The translations under genes and the position numbers were made by a program. Shown here piece by piece: positions 8,255 to 16,410 of a stretch of 64,000 nt of DNA (positions within the stretch are counted from its first letter, which is position 1; the number at the start of each line of letters is the position of its first letter). This DNA is from Methylophilus glucosoxydans. Its GTDB lineage: Bacteria; Pseudomonadota; Gammaproteobacteria; Burkholderiales; Methylophilaceae. The stretch spans positions 62,001 to 126,000 of the forward strand of contig NZ_JBHTJW010000002.1 in NCBI RefSeq assembly GCF_042676145.1. Reading direction: 5' to 3'. The notes under the pieces are model-generated. The model worked only from the letters and a program-made list of their open reading frames with translations, was not told where the DNA came from and made no database searches.

Positions 8255-10058
8255 GTGCAGACTTCTCCATGGCGCTTAAAGGCAATTTGCGTAAGCGGTC
8301 AAGAAATTGTGTGACGTCCTGATAGCCTTTGATCACAGGTTGCAACGGCCGTCCCTGCGCATCAAAAAACACGATCCCTGGCGGCCCGAACAATTCAAAG
8401 CGCTTGAGCAATGCGGCATCTTCCGCCCGGTTTTCGGTCACATCTGCCTGCAACAGCACCACATCTTTGAGCGCAGCCCGCACTTCTGGCTGGCTAAAGA
8501 CAAACTGCTCATATTCTTTGCACGAGACACACCAGTCTGCGTAAAAATCCAGCATCACGGGTTTGCCCTGCGCGGCCGCAAGCGCATTTTCGAGCGCTTG
8601 TACACTTTGCACGCGTTTGAATGGCAGTGCTTGCACATCCTTCGCCGAAGCAGACATGACCCCTTGCAAAGGTTGTAGCGGTGAGCGTGCGCCCGACCAG
8701 GCACCCACCAGCAGCGCGGCGCCATAAAGCAGCAACATGACCGCAAATCCCTTGCAAAGACGCGCGGTGCTCCCCGCATCCGCAGGCAAAGGGTCTATTG
8801 CGCGCAGATAAATGGCCGGGACAATACACAAGGCCGCCCATAAAACCAGTTGCGCTGACACAGGCAGCAACGGGCTGACGATCCAGACCGAGACAGCCAA
8901 CATCAACACCCCAAACAAGCGACGAACGACATTCATCCATTCGCCCGCCTTGGGCAAGACCGTACCCGCTGATGCGCCAATCAGCAATAACGGTACACCC
9001 ATGCCCAGCGACAATGAAAATAATGCCACCGCGCCCAGCACCACATCATGCGTCTGGCTGATATAAAGCAGCGCACCCGCCAGCGGCGCGGCGACACAAG
9101 GGCTGATGATCAAGGCAGATATGGCCCCCATCAAGAAATCGCTGGCCAGATGGCCACCCTTGAAACGACTGCTCCAGTTAAAAAAGTAATTTTCAACCGC
9201 TGACGGCAGTTTGAGCTCGTAAAAGCCGAACATGGAGAATGAGAGCACCACAAAAATCAGGGCACCGATGATCAGGGCGGCAGGCGTTTGCAGCGCGCTG
9301 CTCAAGAGCTGCCCAGAGAGCCCGGCGGCGACGCCAGCCAGGGTATAAGTGAGGCACATGCCCAGCGTGTATGCCAATGACAAGGTAAACGCCTTGCCAC
9401 GCGACACATGGGCATTTTTGCCCACAATAATCCCAGACAAAATAGGAATCATCGGGAACACGCAAGGGGTGAATGCCAGCAACAGGCCTGCACCAAAAAA
9501 GCCAGCCACAATCTGCCACCAGTGGCCAGAGGCCAAAAGCTTGCCAGAAAACTCGTCCTCACTCTCCGCGTTGACGGGCTGTGCACTGCGAATATTATCC
9601 GCCGAGGCAACCGCGTCCAATGCAAGTGATTTGGTTTGTGGCGGATAACACAGGCCTTTTTCACTACAGCCTTGATAGCGTACCTGCAACACCTGAGGGG
9701 TGGCCCCTGCAAACGTGACCTCGGCCACGGTGTCGTGGTGAAACACCTGCTGTTCGCCAAAATTGGGATCATGCTTGGTTTCACCGGCTGGCAAGCTGAG
9801 CTGTGTCGTGCCGCTGGCCGGTAAGAGTTGTATGCGGTCTCTATATAAATAGTGGCCTGGTGCTACAGTAAACCGGATCTGGGCATGCGTGGCATCCGTC
9901 AATGCCGCATCGACCTTGAATGCCTGATCGACAGGCAAAAAATCTTCGCTGCTATCTTCAGTGAATAGTTTTGAGAATTGTGACGCCGCGTGCACAGGCA
10001 ACACCATCACGCATAACATGACCAGCACCCATGCTGCTTTAAACCCACTTTTGATCAA
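8247..10058 (-). CDS. dsbD: Thiol:disulfide interchange protein DsbD
   Basis: Moves reducing power from cytoplasmic thioredoxin across the inner membrane to periplasmic thiol proteins. It is 603 aa with all three DsbD parts. A signal peptide (residues 1-24, ending VHA) is followed by an N-terminal alpha domain with GCSEKGLCYPP. The central beta domain has eight membrane helices with cysteines in FTPCVFPM and ISPCVAAPL. The C-terminal gamma thioredoxin domain has YADWCVSCKEYE. All six redox cysteines are present. It lies between cutA and the tlpA-like gene, an arrangement also seen in other betaproteobacteria. Confidence 0.96.
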   Translation of the reverse strand: MIKSGFKAAWVLVMLCVMVLPVHAASQFSKLFTEDSSEDFLPVDQAFKVDAALTDATHAQIRFTVAPGHYLYRDRIQLLPASGTTQLSLPAGETKHDPNFGEQQVFHHDTVAEVTFAGATPQVLQVRYQGCSEKGLCYPPQTKSLALDAVASADNIRSAQPVNAESEDEFSGKLLASGHWWQIVAGFFGAGLLLAFTPCVFPMIPILSGIIVGKNAHVSRGKAFTLSLAYTLGMCLTYTLAGVAAGLSGQLLSSALQTPAALIIGALIFVVLSFSMFGFYELKLPSAVENYFFNWSSRFKGGHLASDFLMGAISALIISPCVAAPLAGALLYISQTHDVVLGAVALFSLSLGMGVPLLLIGASAGTVLPKAGEWMNVVRRLFGVLMLAVSVWIVSPLLPVSAQLVLWAALCIVPAIYLRAIDPLPADAGSTARLCKGFAVMLLLYGAALLVGAWSGARSPLQPLQGVMSASAKDVQALPFKRVQSVQALENALAAAQGKPVMLDFYADWCVSCKEYEQFVFSQPEVRAALKDVVLLQADVTENRAEDAALLKRFELFGPPGIVFFDAQGRPLQPVIKGYQDVTQFLDRLRKLPLSAMEKSAHA

Positions 10059-10062
10059 CGTT

Positions 10063-10413
10063 TCACTCCTGCATCCCTGTCTCGGCCGCCACCCATGCCA
10101 AATATTCCGGCAAACCCTCGCTCACATGGATGCCTACAATCTCTGGAAGTTCATAAGGATGCAGCATTCTAAGCCTGGCCGCACAGGCGGCATACCCCTG
10201 CCGCGTGGTTTTAATGCTCAGGGCAATTTCTTCCGCTTGCTCAATCTGCCCTTGCCAGCGATAAATAGAGGTGACCGGACTTGAAATATTGACGCATGCC
10301 GCCAACTTGTCTGTAATTAAGGTCTGCGCGATATGCTCGGCACATGCCTTGTTCGGCACATGCGTAAACACGATTATAATTTCCTCTTTTGGCGTCATCG
10401 CGCGCTGACTCAC
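10063..10413 (-). CDS. cutA: Divalent-cation tolerance protein CutA
   Basis: Small trimeric PII-like cytoplasmic protein of 116 aa, associated with copper and divalent-cation tolerance; its biochemical role is still unclear. The frame shows the family pattern IIIVFTHVPNKACAEHIAQTL, then ACVNISSPVTSIYRWQG, then the C-terminal LHPYELPEIVGIHVSEG. ATG 10413 (MSQRAM) or ATG 10398 could be the start. It lies 4 nt before dsbD on the same strand, so it is probably the first gene of the cutA-dsbD-tlpA unit. It diverges from fxsA across only 15 nt. Confidence 0.93.
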   Translation of the reverse strand: MSQRAMTPKEEIIIVFTHVPNKACAEHIAQTLITDKLAACVNISSPVTSIYRWQGQIEQAEEIALSIKTTRQGYAACAARLRMLHPYELPEIVGIHVSEGLPEYLAWVAAETGMQE

Positions 10414-10428
10414 AGACAGGATTCTGAC

Positions 10429-10884
10429 ATGCGTTTTCTCATCCTTGCTATTCTACTGGCTTTTCCGTTTCTGGAGATAGCGGTCCTGATCGAACTCAGT
10501 CAGCGCTATGGCTGGTGGGTCTTGGTCTACCTGATCATGATCGGCTACCTTGGCCTCAAGCTGATTCGTGGTGAAAAAGACCTGATCGCGTCACGCTTGT
10601 TTCAGCAAATGACGGCCGGTGGCAACCCGGTAGCCGCCATCTTTTCCACCGCCAGAAACTTGCTGGCAGGAGTATTACTCCTGATTCCTGGCGTCATTAG
10701 CGATGTCATTGCCGTGATTCTGTTACTGATTCCAACCAACAACCCAACCGTCAGCGGGCAGCATCAACAACCCCATGCACGCTACCGTCATAGCGCGAAT
10801 GACGAGGTGATTGAGGGGGAATTTACCGAAGTCCCTGACAGCAAACCGGTAGATAATGTCGTGCATCTCCCCCGCAAAGATTAA
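10429..10884 (+). CDS. fxsA: FxsA family membrane protein
   Basis: A 151-aa inner-membrane protein. The N-terminus MRFLILAILLAFPFLEI is the FxsA signature, followed by helices around GWWVLVYLIMIGYLGL and LLAGVLLLIPGVISDVIAV. In E. coli FxsA overproduction relieves F-plasmid exclusion of phage T7; its normal role is unknown. I chose ATG 10429 because the family starts with MR(F/W)..., and the longer open frame from 10333 overlaps cutA. The hydrophilic C-terminal tail (from about residue 100) is variable in the family. Confidence 0.9.
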   Translation: MRFLILAILLAFPFLEIAVLIELSQRYGWWVLVYLIMIGYLGLKLIRGEKDLIASRLFQQMTAGGNPVAAIFSTARNLLAGVLLLIPGVISDVIAVILLLIPTNNPTVSGQHQQPHARYRHSANDEVIEGEFTEVPDSKPVDNVVHLPRKD

Positions 10885-10904
10885 CGCTTGGAAAATATCG
10901 TATT

Positions 10905-11915
10905 ATGAACCGTGTCCTGATTGAAAACAGTGGCCATACCTTTGATGTCCGCCCCAGCCAAACCGTGCTCGAAGCCGCCATAGAAGCGGGTATCAACTTA
11001 CCCTATGGCTGCCGTAATGGCGCTTGCGGCGCCTGCAAAGGCAAGGTACTGACCGGCAAAGTCATGCATGATGATTACCAAGGCAACGCCTTGACCGATG
11101 CCGAGCTTGCAGCTGGCATGGCTTTGTTTTGCTGTGCCAGACCCCTAGAAGACCTGGTCATTGAATGTCGTCAGATCGATATGGTGCAAGGCATCAAACC
11201 GCGCATTTTGCCGGTACGCATTCAACACAAACAGCAGTTCGGCGACGATGTAATGGTCTTGCACCTGCAATTGCCTGCCACTGAACAACTGACCTTTATG
11301 GCTGGACAATACATCGAATTTTTACTCAAGGATTGCCGCCGCCGGGCTTTCTCCATCGCCAATGCGCCACATGAAAAAGGGTTTATTGAATTGCATATCC
11401 GTAAAATTGCTGGCGGGTATTTTACCGAGCAAGTGTTCAATGACATGCCGCTTAAAACCATATTGCGTATGGAAGCGCCTCTCGGCAGTTTTTTCCTGCG
11501 AGAGCAAAACCAAAAACCCATCATCATGGTGGCCGGTGGTACGGGGTTTGCACCGGTCAAAGGCATGATAGAACACATGATTTTCAATCAGATCCAGCGC
11601 CCCGTTTACCTCTACCGCGGCGCGAGACGAACCGGCGACTTATATATGGATGACCTCTGCCAGCGCTGGACACAGTTTATGCCTAACATTCAGTATATCC
11701 CCGTCATTTCTGACGGTCACGACGACGATGGCTGGCAAGGCCGCCGTGGCCTGGTGCATCAAGCCGTATTGGAAGATCACGCAGACTTAAGTGGATTCGA
11801 AGTCTACGCTTGCGGCGCACCTGGCATGGTGGATATTGCGAAAGAAACTTTTGTAAAGCAAGGGTTACCAGAGGAAGAGTTTTATAGTGATGCGTTTACG
11901 TTTGCGCCTAAATAA
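10905..11915 (+). CDS. Ferredoxin-FAD/NAD reductase fusion (AscD/phenol hydroxylase reductase type)
   Basis: Predicted 336-aa electron-transfer flavoprotein. The N-terminal plant-type [2Fe-2S] ferredoxin domain has cysteines 36, 41 and 44 (PYGCRNGACGACKG) with the fourth in FCCARP at 76/77. It is followed by an FAD-binding domain (RAFSIANAP) and an NAD(P)-binding domain (VAGGTGFAPVKGM, then CGAPGMV). Such proteins are often annotated CDP-6-deoxy-delta-3,4-glucoseen reductase, but no dideoxysugar genes are nearby, so that label is unsupported here. It more likely feeds electrons from NAD(P)H to an unidentified oxygenase or reductase. It sits 20 nt after fxsA. Confidence 0.85.
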   Translation: MNRVLIENSGHTFDVRPSQTVLEAAIEAGINLPYGCRNGACGACKGKVLTGKVMHDDYQGNALTDAELAAGMALFCCARPLEDLVIECRQIDMVQGIKPRILPVRIQHKQQFGDDVMVLHLQLPATEQLTFMAGQYIEFLLKDCRRRAFSIANAPHEKGFIELHIRKIAGGYFTEQVFNDMPLKTILRMEAPLGSFFLREQNQKPIIMVAGGTGFAPVKGMIEHMIFNQIQRPVYLYRGARRTGDLYMDDLCQRWTQFMPNIQYIPVISDGHDDDGWQGRRGLVHQAVLEDHADLSGFEVYACGAPGMVDIAKETFVKQGLPEEEFYSDAFTFAPK

Positions 11916-12028
11916 GCAATCTCTATAGTTTTTTATTCGTTTGCGGCAACGGCGATTAGTAAAGCGCACTTCATCGAGAAGAATACTTGCATCAATTATG
12001 TAAGGTTTATTTCGCCGGTAAGCGAAAC

Positions 12029-12406
12029 CTACTGCTGATGGTTGCCGGAAGATCGCAAATGTACGATAAATGTTTCCACATCATCTGGCGGGTAAATTCC
12101 CACATTTTTTCGGACTTGATAAAGCAAATCACTTAGCAATTTATCATGTTCATCTAACGGTAAGTCCTTACTTAATGTAATGGCTTCAACAAATTTATAG
12201 AGTTCATTAAGCACCAATTGAGGAGCAAATAACATTAAATTATTCACCGCCTTCGAAAACTTTTTCTGGTTTTAATGTGTATGCTCGCCATTAACCACCC
12301 CAATCAAACTATCCACAAATGCTTTGTAATAAGCTAGTTTTTCTTTACGCCACTCAGCTTCTCGCTCTTTTTTCTTAGTAATCCAGAATTTGAGCAAAAA
12401 TCGCAC
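12029..12406 (-). pseudogene. Hypothetical protein gene interrupted by an in-frame stop
   Basis: A GTG at 12406 opens a frame that reads about 44 codons (…WITKKKEREAEWRKEKLAYYKAF in part) to TAA at 12272-12274. The same frame then continues without shift as NQKKFSKAVNNLMLFAPQLV to a stop at 12029. The two halves look like one conserved hypothetical protein, as the helix-rich first part runs naturally into the second. The N-terminus is also short and may have lost a membrane segment. The downstream half keeps its own GTG start (12247, 72 aa) and could still be made alone. Function unknown. It lies just after hemB on the same strand. Confidence 0.65.
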
Positions 12407-12412
12407 TCATCG

Positions 12413-13408
12413 TTATGCTTTTAACCATCTTGCGATATCCATCGCATAATAAGTCAGTACGCCGTCCGCTCCGGCGCGTTTAAAACCAAGCATCGCTTCC
12501 AGCACACAGGCTTTTTCATCCAGCCAGCCATTTTGTGCAGCGGCTTTGAGCATGGCGTATTCACCGCTAACATGATATGCATAAGTCGGTACGCCAAACT
12601 CGTCTTTGACACGGCGCACAATATCCAGATAGGGCATGCCTGGTTTAACCATGACCATATCCGCGCCCTCTTCCAAATCCAGTGCGACTTCTTTTAATGC
12701 TTCATCAGAATTGGCTGGGTCCATCTGGTAGTTGTATTTGTTGCTTTTGCCCAGATTGGCCGCTGAACCCACCGCATCGCGGAAAGGTCCGTAAAACGCT
12801 GAGGCGTATTTGGCAGAGTAAGCAAGAATTCGCGTGTAGATGTAGCCTTGCTCTTCAAGCGCATCACGAATGGCGCCAATCCGGCCATCCATCATGTCAG
12901 AGGGCGCAACTACATCGGCGCCCGCTTCTGCGTGACATAACGCCTGCTTCACCAGCACTTCAACAGTTTCGTCATTCAGGACATAGCCGGTATCGTCGAT
13001 CAGGCCATCCTGGCCGTGAGTGGTGTACGGGTCTAAAGCCACGTCAGTGATCACGCCCAAGTCCGGGAAAGCCTTTTTCAGTGCACGCACAGTCCGTGGC
13101 ACCAAGCCTTCAGGGTTATAGGCCTCTTTGGCATCCAGGCTTTTGTATTGTTGTGGCACCACCGGAAATAAAGCCAGCGCTGGAATACCTAGTTTTACGC
13201 ACTCTTCAGCGGTCTTGAGCAGCACATCCAGGCTTTGACGCTGTACGCCAGGCATCGATTTGACTTCTTCAATCGCGCCTTCACCCTCAAGCACAAACAC
13301 CGGGTAAATCAAGTCATTGGTGGTGAGAACGTTTTCACGCATCAAGCGACGTGAAAATTCGTCTTTGCGCATACGGCGTGGACGGATGGCTAAAAATTGA
13401 TTACTCAT
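12413..13408 (-). CDS. hemB: Delta-aminolevulinic acid dehydratase (porphobilinogen synthase)
   Basis: Condenses two 5-aminolevulinate molecules to porphobilinogen in tetrapyrrole synthesis. It is 331 aa. The two Schiff-base lysine regions are AYSAKYASAFYGPF and VMVKPGMPYLDI. The metal site reads VALDPYTTHGQDG, with Asp in place of the cysteine triad of Zn-dependent enzymes, which is the Mg-type pattern seen in Pseudomonas. I chose ATG 13408 (MSNQFLAIRPRR), preceded by AAAAGGA, over the longer frame from 13429. The first committed haem gene, hemA, is 6 kb away on the other strand. Confidence 0.96.
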   Translation of the reverse strand: MSNQFLAIRPRRMRKDEFSRRLMRENVLTTNDLIYPVFVLEGEGAIEEVKSMPGVQRQSLDVLLKTAEECVKLGIPALALFPVVPQQYKSLDAKEAYNPEGLVPRTVRALKKAFPDLGVITDVALDPYTTHGQDGLIDDTGYVLNDETVEVLVKQALCHAEAGADVVAPSDMMDGRIGAIRDALEEQGYIYTRILAYSAKYASAFYGPFRDAVGSAANLGKSNKYNYQMDPANSDEALKEVALDLEEGADMVMVKPGMPYLDIVRRVKDEFGVPTYAYHVSGEYAMLKAAAQNGWLDEKACVLEAMLGFKRAGADGVLTYYAMDIARWLKA

Positions 13409-13527
13409 ATCGATTCCTTTTTTGACCACAGCATCTGGTCAAATTGCTTGCGCTTTCAATCATTGCGCCTGATTTGGATACGCTCATGCAGGGCATACCT
13501 TTGCACTCACGCTATTTAAAACTTCTC

Positions 13528-14316
13528 CTAACCAAAGACCCTGGCGAGTTCTGCACCTGGATCCTCTTGCCGCATAAATGCTTCGCCGACCAAAAAGCCA
13601 TTCACATGATGGCTGCGCATCAAAGCCACATCCTCTGGTGTGAAAATGCCAGACTCTGTGACGACGAAACGGTCTTCCGGCATGTTCTCGAGCAGGTCGA
13701 GCGTGGTTTGCAAGGTGACATCGAACGTGCGCAAATTGCGGTTGTTGATTCCCAGTAGCGGCGTTTCCAGTTGCAGCGCGAGTTCAAGCTCATCCGCGTC
13801 ATGGACTTCGACGAGTACCGCCATGCCCAGATTGTGGGCCGTCAGCTCCAGTTCCTGCATTTGTGACAGTTCGAGAGCAGCCACGATCAGCAACACGCAG
13901 TCAGCGCCCATGGCTCGGGCTTCGTAAATCTGATAAGGATCTATCATGAAATCCTTGCGCAACACGGGCAATTTGCAGGCCGCGCGCGCTTGCTGAAGGT
14001 AGGCAGCAGATCCCTGAAAATATTGCTCGTCAGTCAGTACCGATAAACAGGCCGCGCCGCCTTTTTCATAGCTTTTAGCAATGGCGGCCGGATTAAAGTC
14101 AGCACGGATGATGCCTTTGGACGGGCTGGCTTTTTTAATTTCAGCAATCACGGCAGGTTTATCTGCATCCACCTTTTTAACAATATTGCCGATAAAGTCA
14201 CGGCAATCCGGCTGACTTAGCGCTTCCTCACGTATCGCATCCAATGACTTGCTGGCTTGCGCTTTGCTGATTTCTTCACGTTTGGTCGCTAAAATTTTAT
14301 TTAAAATATCGGACAT
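13528..14316 (-). CDS. trpC: Indole-3-glycerol phosphate synthase
   Basis: Fourth step of tryptophan synthesis: ring closure of CdRP to indole-3-glycerol phosphate. It is 262 aa, a monofunctional enzyme. Signature motifs are VIAEIKKASPSKGIIR with the catalytic Lys, VLRKDFMIDPYQIYEA, GINNRNLRTFDV, and VTESGIFTPEDV. I chose ATG 14316 (MSDILNKILATKREE), the family N-terminus, over the longer frame from 14391, which would overlap the DUF3465 gene. It is the last gene of the trpE-G-D-DUF3465-C cluster. Confidence 0.96.
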   Translation of the reverse strand: MSDILNKILATKREEISKAQASKSLDAIREEALSQPDCRDFIGNIVKKVDADKPAVIAEIKKASPSKGIIRADFNPAAIAKSYEKGGAACLSVLTDEQYFQGSAAYLQQARAACKLPVLRKDFMIDPYQIYEARAMGADCVLLIVAALELSQMQELELTAHNLGMAVLVEVHDADELELALQLETPLLGINNRNLRTFDVTLQTTLDLLENMPEDRFVVTESGIFTPEDVALMRSHHVNGFLVGEAFMRQEDPGAELARVFG

Positions 14317-14332
14317 AATCTGCTCGCATGCC

Positions 14333-14821
14333 TTATTCGTAAGTGTGATTTTGATGTTTGATCCAGCCATGCTGGTGGCCCTGCGGGTCATGATGCGTCC
14401 AGTGCATAATGCCGCCTTTGGGGTTATAAATATATTCGCCTTTAAAACTGATCTGATCCCCTATGTTCAGGCTTTCTACCCTGGGCGCGAGGTCAATATT
14501 ATGCGCAAATAATAATGTTTGTCCTGGCGACACGCTCACCAGAAACCGCTGGTGCCTGGCACCTTGAGTGTCATCGGGCAACAGCTTCTTCACCGTGCCG
14601 CTGCCTTCGAGCCAGACATGACTTTGCTTTTGGGCAAATGCCTGCTTAAGCGCCGCATTCTCTTCAGTGACGAGTCCTGCCGAGAGCGGTTGCAGGTGTA
14701 CAGACTGCACCTGCGATTTTACCTCTAGCGCAGACTGTGGCTGATTCAGCGGACTGGATTGCTCTGCTTGCTGGCAGGCGGCCAGCAAGCAGAATATTGC
14801 AGTCAGCGCCCCTTGTTTCAT
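14333..14821 (-). CDS. DUF3465 lipoprotein inside the trp operon
   Basis: Predicted 162-aa lipoprotein. The signal ends in the lipobox LAAC with Cys16 as the lipidated residue. The C-terminal half (FLVSVSPGQTLLFAHNIDLAP, then GDQISFKGEYIYNPKGG and MHWTHHDPQGHQHGW) matches my recollection of DUF3465, whose function is unknown; it is rich in His, as in a metal or nucleic-acid binding OB-like fold. Its ATG overlaps the trpD stop by 4 nt (ATGA) and trpC starts 16 nt after it, so it is embedded in the tryptophan operon and likely co-translated. No link to tryptophan synthesis is obvious. Confidence 0.8.
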   Translation of the reverse strand: MKQGALTAIFCLLAACQQAEQSSPLNQPQSALEVKSQVQSVHLQPLSAGLVTEENAALKQAFAQKQSHVWLEGSGTVKKLLPDDTQGARHQRFLVSVSPGQTLLFAHNIDLAPRVESLNIGDQISFKGEYIYNPKGGIMHWTHHDPQGHQHGWIKHQNHTYE

Positions 14822-15846
14822 GCTGCCTGACTCAAGGCCTTCAATTGTTGCAGTTTACGCAACGCTGCGCCTGAATCAATCGATTGCGCGGCTTGCGCAA
14901 TGCCTGATGGCAAGTCGCTTGCCAGGCCAGACACATAAATCGCCGCCCCGGCATTGAGCAAGACGATATCGCGGGCAGGACCTGTTTCGCCTGAGAGCAG
15001 GCCTAAGATAATTTCACTCGAATGCTGCGCACTTTCCACATGGATACTGTTTACATCATGCACGGGCATGCCAAACTGGGTAGGATTTAAAGTGTATTGA
15101 CTCACCTGGCCATGCTTGAGCTCGGCCACATAAGTGTCTGCTGAAAAAGAAATTTCATCCATTTCATCCGCACTGTGCACCACCATGACATGCTCGCTGC
15201 CGAGCTTTTGCAAGGTTTGCGCCAGCAAAGGCACCAGGTCACGGTGAAAAACCCCCATCACCTGACGCTTGGCGCCGGCCGGATTGGTCATGGGGCCTAA
15301 CAGGTTGAACATGGTACGCACGCCAAGCTCACGGCGCACCGGTGCGGCGTATTTCATGGCCGCGTGGTGGTTAGGCGCAAACATAAAGCCGATTCCGGCC
15401 TCGTTCACGCAGCGCGCCACTTGCTCAGCTGTTAAGCCAATGTTGACGCCCAGGGCTTCCAGCACATCGGCAGAACCGCTCTTGGACGAAGCGGCCCGGC
15501 CACCATGCTTGGCGATTTTGGCGCCGGCCCCGGCCGCCACAAACGCGGATGCGGTAGACACATTAAAGGCTTTGTTGGGCGCGCCGCCGGTGCCGCAGGT
15601 GTCAATTAAATGCGTAGAATCGGTAATTTCTACCTTGCTGGACAGGTCGCGCATCACCTGTGCAGCAGCGGCAATTTCGGTGACGGTTTCACCCTTGACG
15701 CGCAGGGCCGACAAAAAGCCGGCAATCTGGATTTGGGTAAACTCACCGCTCATGATCTGCTGCATGATTTCCAGCATTTCTTCATGCGTGAAATCTGTAT
15801 GGTCAATCAGGCGCTGTAAGGCGATTTTAGGTGTGATGGCCATCAA
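14818..15846 (-). CDS. trpD: Anthranilate phosphoribosyltransferase
   Basis: Second step of tryptophan synthesis: joins anthranilate to PRPP. It is 342 aa. The PRPP-binding glycine-rich motif is DTCGTGGAPNKAFNVSTASAF, followed by AKHGGRAASSKSGSADVLEALG. The protein has the usual N-terminal helical dimer domain (HEEMLEIMQQIMSGEFT). The start overlaps the trpG stop by 4 nt and its stop overlaps the DUF3465 start, so this segment of the operon is translationally coupled. Confidence 0.97.
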   Translation of the reverse strand: MMAITPKIALQRLIDHTDFTHEEMLEIMQQIMSGEFTQIQIAGFLSALRVKGETVTEIAAAAQVMRDLSSKVEITDSTHLIDTCGTGGAPNKAFNVSTASAFVAAGAGAKIAKHGGRAASSKSGSADVLEALGVNIGLTAEQVARCVNEAGIGFMFAPNHHAAMKYAAPVRRELGVRTMFNLLGPMTNPAGAKRQVMGVFHRDLVPLLAQTLQKLGSEHVMVVHSADEMDEISFSADTYVAELKHGQVSQYTLNPTQFGMPVHDVNSIHVESAQHSSEIILGLLSGETGPARDIVLLNAGAAIYVSGLASDLPSGIAQAAQSIDSGAALRKLQQLKALSQAA

Positions 15847-16409
15847 TAGCCTTTCAGGAAGTTATCCAGCAGCTCATGCCCATATTCAGTCAAGATAGAC
15901 TCGGGGTGAAACTGTACGCCTTCCACGGCCAGTGTTTTATGCTTGACGCCCATGATCTCGCCATCCTCAGTCCAGGCGGTGATCTCCAGGCAATCGGGGA
16001 TCGTTTCACGCTCGATGACCAGAGAGTGATAACGCGTCGCGGTATAAGGGTTAGGCAGGTTTCTGAAGACGCCGGTATTGGTATGGTGAATCAATGAGGT
16101 TTTACCATGCATCAGCGTTTTGGCTTTAATGATGTTCCCGCCAAACGCCTGGCCTATGCTCTGGTGACCCAGGCACACGCCCAGCAAAGGAATTTTGCCA
16201 GCAAACTCGTGAATCAGAGGCACGGAAATCCCGGCTTCGTTTGGTGTGCACGGTCCGGGAGAAATCACGATTTTTTCCGGCGCCATCGCTTTGATCTGTT
16301 CAAGCGTGATTTCGTCATTGCGGTGCACATGAACATCTTGCCCCAGCTCGCCGAAATACTGCACGAGGTTGTAGGTAAAAGAGTCGTAGTTATCAATCAT
16401 CAACAACAT
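15843..16409 (-). CDS. trpG: Anthranilate synthase component II (glutamine amidotransferase)
   Basis: Supplies ammonia from glutamine to TrpE. It is 188 aa. The class I amidotransferase triad is visible: Cys79 in LLGVCLGHQSIGQAFGG and the His-Glu pair in GVQFHPESIL. In many bacteria the same protein serves p-aminobenzoate synthase (PabA). I chose ATG 16409 (MLLMIDNYDSFTYN) because an AAGGAG lies 6 nt upstream and the family starts here. It begins 1 nt after the trpE stop. Confidence 0.97.
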   Translation of the reverse strand: MLLMIDNYDSFTYNLVQYFGELGQDVHVHRNDEITLEQIKAMAPEKIVISPGPCTPNEAGISVPLIHEFAGKIPLLGVCLGHQSIGQAFGGNIIKAKTLMHGKTSLIHHTNTGVFRNLPNPYTATRYHSLVIERETIPDCLEITAWTEDGEIMGVKHKTLAVEGVQFHPESILTEYGHELLDNFLKGY

Positions 16410-16410
16410 A

